A stretch of 64,000 nt of DNA from the NCBI RefSeq assembly GCF_014639795.1, contig NZ_BMGC01000008.1, forward strand, positions 90,035 through 154,034, in the 5' to 3' direction. Source of the DNA: Gordonia jinhuaensis. GTDB taxonomy: Bacteria > Actinomycetota > Actinomycetes > Mycobacteriales > Mycobacteriaceae. A program made the position numbers and the translations under genes. Every line of letters starts with the position of its first letter. Positions within the stretch are counted from its first letter, which is position 1. This document shows, one piece after another, positions 19,435 through 27,239 of the stretch. The notes below the pieces were generated by a model that did not search any database, was not told the DNA's origin, and saw nothing but the letters and a program-made list of their open reading frames with translations.

Positions 19435-19464
19435 GATCCCCGGTCGCACCAGCGGCCGGGGATC
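19435..19464 (+). terminator. Terminator after tRNA-Ser(GGA)
   Basis: A 13-bp stem (GATCCCCGGTCGC with GCGGCCGGGGATC, one G-T pair) closes a 4-nt ACCA loop, starting 4 nt after the tRNA. The convergent hydrolase gene ends at 19472, so the hairpin may work in both directions. Confidence 0.75.
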
Positions 19465-19471
19465 TGTCGTC

Positions 19472-20560
19472 TCAGGATCCGAAGATGCCCGCGATCGATC
19501 CGCTTCCGCTGCCGGTGCCTGTTCCGCTCATCAGCGTGCGCACCCAGGGCGCCGCGGTCTTGTCGGTGCCGTCGTAGTGGACCACGCCGAAACGCGCCTC
19601 GCGGTCGTTGACAGGACTTTGGTCGACTGGCCTGAAGATCATCACCACCGATGCTGCGCCTTGGTCTGCGAAGAGCCGCATCGCGCTCTGGAGATAGGCC
19701 AACTGGTTGGCCTCCGTCGTGCAGTTGTCCGAGCCCACGCAGGTGGAGAATCCAGTCTCCGTGACCCACACAGGTTTCCCCGTGCTCGCCTTCATCGATG
19801 CAACAGCATCGAACCCACTCGGTTCCTCGGTGTCCGGTGGGCGCAGAGTCCCGGTGGTGTAGTCCATCCAGTACACATGCGCGCCGACGATGTCGACTGC
19901 CTCAGGCACTCCCGGTTGCGACCACACCCTGTCGGTCCACGTCTGTGGCGATTCCGATGCGATCGCGTCAGCGGCTGGGGCTGGTGACGACGACAGGATC
20001 TTGGCTGACGGATTCGCGGCTTTGATCGCTGCCGATGCAGCGACGAGGACCTTCGCATATCCGACCGGATCGGGTGGCGAGGCGGGCAGGCCACTCCAGT
20101 TCAAGCCGACGTTCTGCTCATTGAGGATTTCGTAGTAGCCCACCTGGCTGCCGAATCGCTGCGCGACAGACTTGGCGAAGTCGGCGAAGTCCGTGGGATC
20201 TGGAACTGTCGGCGTGAATGCCGGAGTCAGCGACGCCAGCAGCACCAGTGGGGTTGCACCCGATGCGCGCACCGCGTCTATCGCTGCCGCCTGAGCAGCG
20301 GGTGGCTCATTTGTCGAGATCTCGACTCGCACGTACTTCGGGCCAAACGACTTGAGGACGCCGGTCAACGCAGCGAGCTTCGCGGGCGACGTCCAATCTG
20401 GCGTCACCATCTCCCCACCAAGCGAGAATCCGTAGGCCTGAGTCGCCGCTGAGGCTTTGGCGGTATGTACACCTCCCACCATCACCACAACGGCCGCAAG
20501 AATAGTGACGATCATTCGCTGGGAAACCGCTCGCCAAGCGATGGTCAATCGTTGCGACAT
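19472..20560 (-). CDS. Secreted glycoside hydrolase (clan GH-A fold, GH5/GH39-like)
   Basis: About 362 aa from the ATG at 20560, which has GGGAGGG about 6 nt upstream. An N-terminal signal peptide (hydrophobic stretch 17-32, then AKASA-A) points to export. The TIM-barrel shows two glutamates in clan A positions: E148 in YEILNEQN (acid/base) and E268 in WVTETGFSTC (nucleophile). The substrate is unknown. A paralogue lies 2 kb away at 22527-23525, sharing YGFSLGGE, KYVRVEIST and HVYWMDY blocks. The C-terminus is a short Gly/Ser tail. Confidence 0.8.
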   Translation of the reverse strand: MSQRLTIAWRAVSQRMIVTILAAVVVMVGGVHTAKASAATQAYGFSLGGEMVTPDWTSPAKLAALTGVLKSFGPKYVRVEISTNEPPAAQAAAIDAVRASGATPLVLLASLTPAFTPTVPDPTDFADFAKSVAQRFGSQVGYYEILNEQNVGLNWSGLPASPPDPVGYAKVLVAASAAIKAANPSAKILSSSPAPAADAIASESPQTWTDRVWSQPGVPEAVDIVGAHVYWMDYTTGTLRPPDTEEPSGFDAVASMKASTGKPVWVTETGFSTCVGSDNCTTEANQLAYLQSAMRLFADQGAASVVMIFRPVDQSPVNDREARFGVVHYDGTDKTAAPWVRTLMSGTGTGSGSGSIAGIFGS

Positions 20561-20867
20561 GTACAACCCTCCCCCGCCGACGATCGCCAACGAACCGGCG
20601 CGAATCGACGAAATGCGCTGACAGAAAATGCCATTCACTTGAGCGTTCCCGACCAGACACTCGGTGTCAGATACTTGGGTGTACTGAACCAGTCTGCCCC
20701 CGGCAGACCCGGGTATGCATCACGTAACTATCTCGATACGATAACGGCGATGGATACGAAGTGAGGCTTACCCGATCCCTATCCATTTCTGCCCGTTCTT
20801 GACGATTTTCGTCAATACGACGCGATGACACTCCGCGGCCACCACACGGTGCGACATGCCGCGCGCT

Positions 20868-20896
20868 GGATCACAGTCGATTACTGGTTGTGATCC
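20868..20896. promoter_or_regulatory. Inverted repeat GGATCACA-N13-TGTGATCC
   Basis: Perfect 8-bp arms (20868-20875 and 20889-20896) are separated by 13 bp. The right arm overlaps the candidate -35 of the monooxygenase gene. The 21-bp centre spacing, two helical turns, suits a dimeric regulator. Confidence 0.5.
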
Positions 20897-20916
20897 GAGT
20901 TACACCGTGCTAGACC

Positions 20917-20931
20917 TAATCATCATGATTA
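20917..20931. promoter_or_regulatory. Palindrome TAATCAT-C-ATGATTA
   Basis: A perfect 15-bp palindrome with 7-bp arms around a single C lies just after the candidate -10 of the monooxygenase gene, over the expected transcription start. That is a typical repressor position. Confidence 0.55.
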
Positions 20932-20959
20932 ATTCACCCCGATCCTGGCAGGTGCAGCC

Positions 20960-22540
20960 GTGAACACAGTCGACGTCGTCATCGTGGGAGCCGGCCCGGT
21001 GGGCCTGTCGCTGGCGCGGCTACTCGGCCTCGGCGGTCACTCGGTGGCAGTTCTGGAACGCTGGCCACAGCCGTATCCGCTGCCGCGTGCAGTTCACTTC
21101 GACGACGAGATCGGCCGGATGTTCCAGTCGATGGGGCTGACCGAGGAGGTCAGGGCGGTCTCCGGGCCGGTCACCGACTGTTACGAATGGCGAAACGCCG
21201 ACGGCGACATCCTGGTGAGCATGGACTGGTCGCAGCCCGGTCTGTCCGGGTGGCCGATGGCGAGCTTCTTCTCCCAGCCCAACATCGAGAAGGTGCTCTC
21301 CGAGGCGGTCGACGCGATGGAGACCGTCACGCTCATGCGCGGTGTGGAGGTCACCGGTCTCGATGAGGGCGTCGATTCGGTGACGGTCACCTCCGCCGAC
21401 GACCGCAGCTTCAGCGCGCGATACGTGATCGGCTGCGACGGCGCGAACAGCTTCGTGCGCTCGCAGATGCACACCGCCATGCACGACGAGGGCTTCTTCT
21501 TCGACTGGTTGATCGTCGACACACAACCCACCGACGATGCGATCTGGTCTCCGCAGAACTGGCAGCTGTGCGATCCCACCCGGCCGACCACCGTGGTGTC
21601 GGGCGGCCCGGGCCGCCGCCGCTGGGAGTTCATGCGGCTGCCCCACGAGACCCGAGAGGAACTCGACACCTCCCAACGCGCATGGGAGCTGCTGTCCGAG
21701 TGGGGTCGCACACCCGAGAACACGGTGCTCGAACGGCATGCCGTCTACACCTTCGCCGCTCGGTATGCCGACCAGTGGAACCGCGGCCGCCTTGCCCTCG
21801 CAGGCGATTCCGCACACCAGATGCCGCCGTTCGCCCGCCAGGGGATGTGCTCGGGTATGCGCGATGCGGCCAACCTCGCTTGGAAACTCGACCGGGTTCT
21901 GCGCGGCGATTCGCGTACGGACCTGCTCGACACCTACACCAGCGAGCGCAAGCAGCATCTGCAGTACGCGATCGCCATGTCGGTGGAACTGGGCAAGGTC
22001 ATCTGCGTTCTCGATCCCGACGCGGCTGCGGCCCGCGACAGGCGGATGATCGCCGGCGAGGCCGACCCGGCGCGGGTGTTGCCGGTCACCGCACTGCCCG
22101 TGCTGGGCGCCGGCGTGCTCGCCGACGGCATCGACATCGCCGCATTGCGCGGCACCACCGCGCCGCAATTCCCGGTGGGCTCGGGCGCCGCGACCGCACT
22201 GCTCGACGACGTGGTGGGACAGGGAGCCACCGTGGTGATCGCCCCGGGAGTCGAGGTGTCCGCTGACGTCGCGGCGACGATCGCGGAGCTGGCCGGCGCC
22301 GACGTCCGCACGGTGCGCTTCGGCGAGGAGGCCGGCTCGGGCATCGCCGCGCCGACGACACTCACCGACCCGACCGGCGCCTGGTCGCAGTGGTTCGGTG
22401 CGGGCGGAGTCGCCGCGATGCTGGTGCGCCCCGACCACTACGTCTTCGGCGCAGTGGCGAGGCCCGACGATCTCCCCGCTCTCGCCCGCCAGTACCGCGA
22501 TCGTCTGTCGACCAGCGTCCCGGCGATCACTGGTGCATGA
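20960..22540 (+). CDS. FAD-dependent aromatic monooxygenase (MhpA/PheA-like)
   Basis: 526 aa group A flavoprotein hydroxylase. The N-terminal FAD motif is VVIVGAGPVGLSLARLLGL, the DG motif is YVIGCDGANSFVR, and the GD motif is GRLALAGDSAHQMPPFARQGMCSGMRDAANLAWKL. A C-terminal thioredoxin-like domain follows, as in MhpA, 3-(3-hydroxyphenyl)propionate hydroxylase. It should hydroxylate a phenolic ring with NAD(P)H and O2. No ring-cleavage dioxygenase or other pathway gene is adjacent; it sits between two hydrolase paralogues. The GTG start has AGGTG about 7 nt upstream. Its 3' end overlaps the next gene by 14 nt. Confidence 0.82.
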   Translation: MNTVDVVIVGAGPVGLSLARLLGLGGHSVAVLERWPQPYPLPRAVHFDDEIGRMFQSMGLTEEVRAVSGPVTDCYEWRNADGDILVSMDWSQPGLSGWPMASFFSQPNIEKVLSEAVDAMETVTLMRGVEVTGLDEGVDSVTVTSADDRSFSARYVIGCDGANSFVRSQMHTAMHDEGFFFDWLIVDTQPTDDAIWSPQNWQLCDPTRPTTVVSGGPGRRRWEFMRLPHETREELDTSQRAWELLSEWGRTPENTVLERHAVYTFAARYADQWNRGRLALAGDSAHQMPPFARQGMCSGMRDAANLAWKLDRVLRGDSRTDLLDTYTSERKQHLQYAIAMSVELGKVICVLDPDAAAARDRRMIAGEADPARVLPVTALPVLGAGVLADGIDIAALRGTTAPQFPVGSGAATALLDDVVGQGATVVIAPGVEVSADVAATIAELAGADVRTVRFGEEAGSGIAAPTTLTDPTGAWSQWFGAGGVAAMLVRPDHYVFGAVARPDDLPALARQYRDRLSTSVPAITGA

Positions 22541-23525
22541 GAGTCCTGATCCACGGAGCGGCCAGCTTGTCGACACCGTTGTAATCGACCACGCCGAAGC
22601 GGTACTCACGGGTGTCGTCGGGGCTCGCATCCTGGGCGGTGTAGAAGAAGACTGCCGAGGCGGCTCCCTGGGATGAGAAGAGACCGACCGCCTTTTGCAA
22701 GTAGGAGAGTTGGTCTGCCTGTGTCGTGCAGTTGTCCGAACCCGAACAAGTCGACACCCCAGTCTCGGTCACCCACACCGGTCTGGCCGTTATCGTCTTG
22801 ATCGATGAGACAGCGCCGAAGCCGCTCGGCTCGTTGGTGTCCGGCGCCCGCAGCGCACCTGTCCCGTAGTCCATCCAGTAGACGTGGGTCCCGGCGATGT
22901 CGACGGCGGCCGGCACTCCTGGCTGCGCCCATAGATTGCGATACCACGTGGTGGGCGACTGCGAAAACAACCCGTCACCAGTGGGAGCTGGTGACGTCGA
23001 TAGGATCTTGGCGCCGGGATCGGCGGCTTTGACTGCCGCCGATGACGCCACCAGGATCTTGCCGTATTCCACAGGGTCGGGCGCCACATACGGCGAACCG
23101 GCCCAGAATGCGCCGGTATTCACCTCGTTGAGGATCTCGTAATAGTCGACGCTGCCGCCAAATCGCTGGGCGACACTCTTCGCGAAGTCCGCAAAACTCT
23201 GCGGGTCCGGAGTAGTTGCCGCCAAATTGCTGGACCGAGAGGTCAACAGCGCCACCGGAATCGCCCCGGAATTGCGCACAGCCGAAATCGTCGCGGCCTG
23301 TTGTGCATATGGTTCGGCAGTTGAAATCTCCACGCGCACGTAGCGTGGTCCGAATCCTTTCAGGATTGTCGACAACTCGGCCAAGCGCTGCGGCGTCATC
23401 CATCCAGGAGCGATCACCTCACCACCCAGCGAAAAGCCGTAGGCGACGCTCACCGCAGACGCGGGCGCCTGAACACCAGCCGCCAAGCCGACAGCGACAA
23501 CCACCACAACGAGAAAATGCCTCAC
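22527..23525 (-). CDS. Secreted glycoside hydrolase, paralogue of the 19.5-kb gene
   Basis: 332 aa with a short signal peptide ending APASA. Clan GH-A landmarks are E134 in YEILNEVN and E254 in WVTETGVSTC. It shares long colinear blocks with the protein at 19472-20560 (YGFSLGGE, FADFAKSVAQRFG, SDNCTTQADQLSYLQ) and is clearly a paralogue, though at the DNA level the two have diverged. Two conserved cysteines surround SDN and may form a disulfide. The natural substrate is unknown. Its 3' end overlaps the convergent monooxygenase gene by 14 nt. Confidence 0.8.
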   Translation of the reverse strand: MRHFLVVVVVAVGLAAGVQAPASAVSVAYGFSLGGEVIAPGWMTPQRLAELSTILKGFGPRYVRVEISTAEPYAQQAATISAVRNSGAIPVALLTSRSSNLAATTPDPQSFADFAKSVAQRFGGSVDYYEILNEVNTGAFWAGSPYVAPDPVEYGKILVASSAAVKAADPGAKILSTSPAPTGDGLFSQSPTTWYRNLWAQPGVPAAVDIAGTHVYWMDYGTGALRAPDTNEPSGFGAVSSIKTITARPVWVTETGVSTCSGSDNCTTQADQLSYLQKAVGLFSSQGAASAVFFYTAQDASPDDTREYRFGVVDYNGVDKLAAPWIRTLMHQ

Positions 23526-23875
23526 GAGGGTCTCCCACCACGACGTGACCCGAAAAACACCATATCGCTACAGGCGACAGGTGATCGGCGCCGGGCACCG
23601 ACGGCCACTGCTCCATCCTCGTCCCGACGACGTCGGACTTGGTACCGAGGAGATCTCGAAGAGGCATCAACAGTGACGCGCTCGAACAATCGTCATTTTG
23701 GTTACGAATGCCCGCAAAGGTCCTCGTCGGCGGCGGACATTCCTCGCTTGCAGGTTCTCTTGTATGCCTGTGTTTTCTCTTGTATGCCTGTGTTCCTACG
23801 GGCGTGCGTGCTCTCAGAGCGTGTCTGTTCGAGAGTGCTCTTCGCCACGATTGAGTTCACCCGCTGCCTGCCGGG
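23526..23875. other. Intergenic region, no gene seen
   Basis: 350 nt with lower GC than the flanks. It contains a perfect 20-bp tandem repeat at 23755-23794 (listed separately). Open frames here have poor codon bias and no ribosome binding sites. Confidence 0.5.
23755..23794. repeat. Perfect 20-bp tandem repeat
   Basis: TTCTCTTGTATGCCTGTGTT is present twice with no mismatch (23755-23774 and 23775-23794). The unit is T-rich and unlike the local base composition, and lies in non-coding DNA next to the hydrolase island. Confidence 0.85.
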
Positions 23876-24505
23876 TCAGCGGCGACCCCGAACCACCTGC
23901 CCGACAATCGGAGTCGCCAGCGCCACGTCGATCTCGGCGTGGACACGATTCCACACGCATTCGTGCTGAGCCGGGCTCAGTGAGCCGTCAGCCAGCCCCG
24001 AGTCGGCGGCACGCAGCTCGGTGACCCAGCGTCGGATCTGCTGTTCGCGGGCGCGGCCACCGGCGTCGGTCGCACTCGGCACGACCATCGACTCGATCAT
24101 CCGGACTCCCGACCGCACGGCGGCGGCACGGTGCCGGGCCCACATCCAGCCGCCCACACCGACCGCGATCGCCGCACACAGACCGAGGTAGGCGTCCACA
24201 TGGCAGGTACCGAGACCGATGAAAACGACGATCGACGCGAGCGGGGCCCACAGCGCCGAGGACAGCCAGACCCGGATGGCGCGCCGCTCGTCACGATCGG
24301 CACCCGGCGGGAACACCACGAGACGCCGCCGCACCATGCCGTAGCGCATCAGTCCCACCTGGTAACTGCCCCATACGGTGCGACAGCCGGTGGCGTCGGC
24401 GCCGGGCCGACCTGTGCCCCCACCCTTGACGCTGCGGGGCCGGGACGGCTGATCGCCCTCGCCGGCACTGTGCTGTCCGAACCCGTCGAGATCCACAAGA
24501 CTCAT
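23876..24505 (-). CDS. Hypothetical membrane protein (possibly DUF6611 family)
   Basis: About 209 aa from the ATG at 24505 (MSLVDLDGFGQ). A variable N-terminal part of about 45 residues is followed by WGSYQVGLMRYG and RRRLVVFPPGADRDERRAIRV, then two membrane segments (ALWAPLASIVVFIGLGTCHV and YLGLCAAIAVGVGGWMW), then a soluble helical tail. The pattern resembles DUF6611 proteins of mycolate actinobacteria, but this is from memory. GAGGTGAA lies about 12 nt upstream of the chosen start. No function can be given. Confidence 0.6.
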   Translation of the reverse strand: MSLVDLDGFGQHSAGEGDQPSRPRSVKGGGTGRPGADATGCRTVWGSYQVGLMRYGMVRRRLVVFPPGADRDERRAIRVWLSSALWAPLASIVVFIGLGTCHVDAYLGLCAAIAVGVGGWMWARHRAAAVRSGVRMIESMVVPSATDAGGRAREQQIRRWVTELRAADSGLADGSLSPAQHECVWNRVHAEIDVALATPIVGQVVRGRR

Positions 24506-24642
24506 ACCGACGAGTTCACCTCGCCGAACGTGCGAGGAGGTCACGTGCTGACGCACTCCTTACGCGTTGCGCCTCGATCTTGACGTCTTGTTGATGCCAC
24601 CGTCTTGTTCATGCGGGCGGGCGGTGGGCACGCCCACGATGG

Positions 24643-24655
24643 TTCGTCATACGAA
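24643..24655. promoter_or_regulatory. MarR operator site 1 (TTCGT-N3-ACGAA), autoregulatory
   Basis: TTCGTCATACGAA. Its left half (TTCGTC, 24643-24648) coincides with the -35 of the marR promoter, 17 nt before TACGAT (24666-24671). Binding would block that promoter. The same motif occurs twice in front of the oxidoreductase gene. Confidence 0.75.
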
Positions 24656-24678
24656 TCACGTCGATTACGATCTGTCTC

Positions 24679-25110
24679 ATGGAGTCTCTGACCGATGGAC
24701 TCGTCCAGATGTCGTTCGCCACCACCGCGGTCCTGAATCGGGTTGCCGCGGCGCATGATCTGTCGCTCACGCAGCTGCGGACACTGGGCATCCTCCGCGA
24801 CCGACGACTGCGCATCTCCGAACTCGCCGACTTCCTCGGCCTCGAACGCTCCACGCTGAGCGGACTGATCGACCGGGCCGCCGCACGAGGACTGCTCACC
24901 CGCGCGCCGAGCGCACAGGACGGCCGGGTGGTCGAAGTGGTGCTCACCGAGGACGGGGCCGAGCTGGCCGGACGTGTCGCCGACGACGTTGCAGACGCGC
25001 TGATACCGCTGATCGCTCCCCTGTCGAGGCAGGATCGGGCCACGCTACGCGCCCTGCTCGACCGAGTCGTCGCATCGCACACCCCCGAGACGAGCGACCG
25101 GGATCGGTGA
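24679..25110 (+). CDS. MarR family transcriptional regulator
   Basis: 143 aa winged-helix protein. The recognition region ISELADFLGLERSTLSGLIDRAAARGLL and the wing RAPSAQDGRVVEVVLTEDGAEL are typical of MarR. It is convergent with the quinone oxidoreductase gene, and both have the TTCGT-N3-ACGAA operator in their promoters, so it most likely represses both and releases them on binding a phenolic or quinone ligand. The ATG is 7 nt after the -10 TACGAT, so the mRNA is probably leaderless. Confidence 0.9.
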   Translation: MESLTDGLVQMSFATTAVLNRVAAAHDLSLTQLRTLGILRDRRLRISELADFLGLERSTLSGLIDRAAARGLLTRAPSAQDGRVVEVVLTEDGAELAGRVADDVADALIPLIAPLSRQDRATLRALLDRVVASHTPETSDRDR

Positions 25111-25125
25111 CCTCAGGCGTCTGGG

Positions 25126-26064
25126 TCAGGGGATCAGGACCACGCGCGCATCGTCGGTGGCCTCCCATGCCGACTCGACCTGTGACAGTGGCACCTTCCG
25201 GACATCGAGATGGTAAGCACCCGAAGCGATCTCACTCGCGATATCACCCAGATCGGCGACGATGTCGCCGGGTGCGACCGAGCCCTGCCCACTGCCGACC
25301 AACGACAACCGGGTGGCGCGCAGTGCCGCCGAGGGGATGGCCGACTCGGCCCCGGCCATCGATCCGATCTCGATCCAGGTGAGTTGCCGTTGATCGTCGG
25401 TGCGTGCGGGAACGATCGCCCGCAACGCGCGGGCGGTGACCGGACCCCACAGGTAATCGAGGACCACGTCGGCCTCCGCGCCCTCCGTGGCCAGCCGATG
25501 ATCGGCGGACGCCGCGCTGAGATCGATCGTCGCGTCCACGTCCAGCGCAGCGAGCTTGCGCGCGTCGCGTCCGACCGCGACCACCCGCCCGGCACCCAGA
25601 CGCCGGGCAACCTGCGTCGCCAGGCGCCCCGAGCTGCCGGTGGCACCGAACACCATCACTGTCATCCCCGGGGTGAAGTCCACCCGATGTCGTAGCGCGA
25701 TCCATGACGACATCACCGGATTAGCCGCGGCGGCGATCGCCGCCGGGTCGACATCAGCAGCCAACGGCACACTGCGCCTCAGATCGATCACGGTCTTGTC
25801 GGCCATCGACCCGAAGGCAGTGTGCGGCAGCACGAAATATCGCAGTTCCCCGTCTGGGGATCTACCGACCCCATCGACACCCGGAATCAACGGCAACACA
25901 CCAGAACTCGTGTAGTGACTACCGCTCGCCTGCGATCGCACGCGGTGATGCAGTCCGGCGGCGAGTACGTCCACGAGCATCTCATGCTCGCCCTCGACTC
26001 TCGGCTCGGCGAACTCGCCGTAGCGGGGTGGCGCGTCGAACGTCTCTACCACGGCTGCTTTCAT
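25126..26064 (-). CDS. Zinc-independent quinone oxidoreductase-like MDR protein
   Basis: 312 aa medium-chain dehydrogenase/reductase. The nucleotide-binding segment is VMVFGATGSSGRLATQVARRLGAGRVVAVGRD. The zinc-ligand cysteines of alcohol dehydrogenases are absent, which points to a quinone or enone reductase using NADPH. The ATG has a strong AAGGAGA 6-7 nt upstream. Its promoter carries two MarR operators, so it is probably the main target of the adjacent MarR protein. The C-terminus ends 15 nt from the convergent marR stop. Confidence 0.85.
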   Translation of the reverse strand: MKAAVVETFDAPPRYGEFAEPRVEGEHEMLVDVLAAGLHHRVRSQASGSHYTSSGVLPLIPGVDGVGRSPDGELRYFVLPHTAFGSMADKTVIDLRRSVPLAADVDPAAIAAAANPVMSSWIALRHRVDFTPGMTVMVFGATGSSGRLATQVARRLGAGRVVAVGRDARKLAALDVDATIDLSAASADHRLATEGAEADVVLDYLWGPVTARALRAIVPARTDDQRQLTWIEIGSMAGAESAIPSAALRATRLSLVGSGQGSVAPGDIVADLGDIASEIASGAYHLDVRKVPLSQVESAWEATDDARVVLIP

Positions 26065-26100
26065 GCCCGTCTCCTTCGGCTCGGCGCGATCGACATGTAG

Positions 26101-26113
26101 TTCGTTCTACGAA
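26101..26113. promoter_or_regulatory. MarR operator site 2, over the oxidoreductase transcription start
   Basis: TTCGTTCTACGAA, matching the site before marR. It lies just downstream of the -10 TATATT on the minus strand, at the expected +1. It is 24 bp from site 3, centre to centre. Confidence 0.75.
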
Positions 26114-26117
26114 TCAT

Positions 26118-26146
26118 AATATAGTTCGTACTACGAACTCATGCAA
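26118..26146 (-). promoter_or_regulatory. Oxidoreductase promoter with MarR operator site 3 in the spacer
   Basis: On the minus strand TTGCAT (26141-26146) and TATATT (26118-26123) are separated by exactly 17 nt. The spacer is filled by the perfect 17-bp palindrome AGTTCGTACTACGAACT (26123-26139), which contains TTCGTACTACGAA at 26125-26137. A bound dimer would exclude RNA polymerase. Confidence 0.75.
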
Positions 26147-26227
26147 GGCGTTGACGGGCAACAGACAGTGGGACATGAGTGCGGTTTGGCATCATGGCTC
26201 CCAAGCGACACCCCCGCAGGAGGATCG

Positions 26228-26704
26228 ATGACCCATCAGGTGAGCACCACCGACGCCACCACCCCGAGAAGCAACGCGACGGGAGTGTCCATCTCACGCC
26301 GACGAGCGTTGGGCGGCGCGACAGCAGCCATCGCGGGTGCAGCAGCCCTGGCGGCATGCGGATCCGACGACAGCGGTAGCTCCTCGGACACCACGGCAGG
26401 AAGCGGCTCGGGCGGGGGTTCGGCACTCGCGCAGACCTCGCAGGTCCCCGTCGGCGGCGGCGTGGTCGTGAAATCGGAGAAGGTGGTGGTGACCCAGCCG
26501 AGCGCCGGTGAGTTCAAGGCGTTCTCGGCGGTCTGCCCGCATCAGGGATGCCTTGTCTCCGATATCACCGGCGGCAAGATCATCTGCCCCTGCCACGGCA
26601 GCGAGTTCTCCGTCGACGACGGGCATGTGATCACCGGTCCGGCGACCAGCGGTCTGCGCGCCACACAGATCACGGTGACCGGCGACGCGATCACCGTGGC
26701 CTGA
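26228..26704 (+). CDS. Rieske [2Fe-2S] lipoprotein, Tat-exported
   Basis: 158 aa. The N-terminus has a twin-arginine motif (SRRRALGG, residues 23-30), a hydrophobic stretch and a lipobox LAAC with lipidated C44, followed by a Ser/Gly linker. The Rieske cluster ligands are CPHQGC and CPCHGSEF. A folded metalloprotein exported by Tat and anchored outside the membrane is expected; its electron partner is unknown. The ATG has AGGAGGATCG immediately upstream, and the DUF2231 gene follows after 4 nt. Confidence 0.9.
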   Translation: MTHQVSTTDATTPRSNATGVSISRRRALGGATAAIAGAAALAACGSDDSGSSSDTTAGSGSGGGSALAQTSQVPVGGGVVVKSEKVVVTQPSAGEFKAFSAVCPHQGCLVSDITGGKIICPCHGSEFSVDDGHVITGPATSGLRATQITVTGDAITVA

Positions 26705-26708
26705 ACCG

Positions 26709-27200
26709 ATGAGTTCGATCTTCGGTGAGGTCAACGGGCTCCCGGTCCACTCGCTGGTGGTGCACACCGCGGTGGTCTTCGTGCCGCTGTCGGCGTTACT
26801 CGCGGTCGGTTTCCTGGTGCCCCGCTGGCGGCGTGTGCTGCGGTGGCCGCTGGTGGTGCTGACCGCGGTGGCGACCGTGAGTGTGTATGTGGCCAAGGAG
26901 AGCGGCGAACACCTCAAACGGGCCATGTCCGACCAGATCGAGGGCAACGTCACCGGCACAGTCGTCGACCGACATCAGGAGTGGGGCGACAAGCTGTTCA
27001 TCGCGATGATCGTCTTCTTCGTGATCGCCGTACTCGCGGTGATCATCTCGTCACGATCGCAGGGCCGCGTGCTCGGTGGCGTCGCCGCGGTGATCCTCGT
27101 CGTCGTCGCCTGCGTGAGTGTGTGGCTGGCATACGAAACCGGCGAACAGGGCGCGAAAGCTCGGTGGAATCCGGACGGTTCGGTCAGCTACACCGGCTGA
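26709..27200 (+). CDS. DUF2231 family membrane protein
   Basis: 163 aa with four hydrophobic segments. The conserved start NGLPVHSLVVHTAVVFVPLSALLAV places two histidines (HSLVVH) at the head of the first membrane helix, and a further H lies in DRHQEWGD, which suggests heme or metal binding in the membrane. It is 4 nt downstream of the Rieske lipoprotein, so the two may form a small membrane redox unit. That function is inference. Confidence 0.82.
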   Translation: MSSIFGEVNGLPVHSLVVHTAVVFVPLSALLAVGFLVPRWRRVLRWPLVVLTAVATVSVYVAKESGEHLKRAMSDQIEGNVTGTVVDRHQEWGDKLFIAMIVFFVIAVLAVIISSRSQGRVLGGVAAVILVVVACVSVWLAYETGEQGAKARWNPDGSVSYTG

Positions 27201-27239
27201 TCGGTGTGGCAGTACCCGACGAGCGAATAGGCTGCTGTC

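Larger units (their letters stand above)
20561..20959. promoter_or_regulatory. Intergenic region with two inverted repeats, upstream of the monooxygenase
   Basis: The 399-nt gap between divergent genes is less GC-rich than the surroundings and holds no convincing gene. Two inverted repeats stand out near its right end and are listed separately. A possible promoter is TTGTGA (20888-20893), 17 nt, TAGACC (20911-20916), with the start codon at 20960. Confidence 0.5.

Noticed and set aside
21020..22630. 536-codon minus-strand frame opposite the monooxygenase
   Set aside because: Mirror frame of a gene with clear flavoprotein motifs; Arg/His/Gly-rich composition typical of antisense frames in high-GC DNA.
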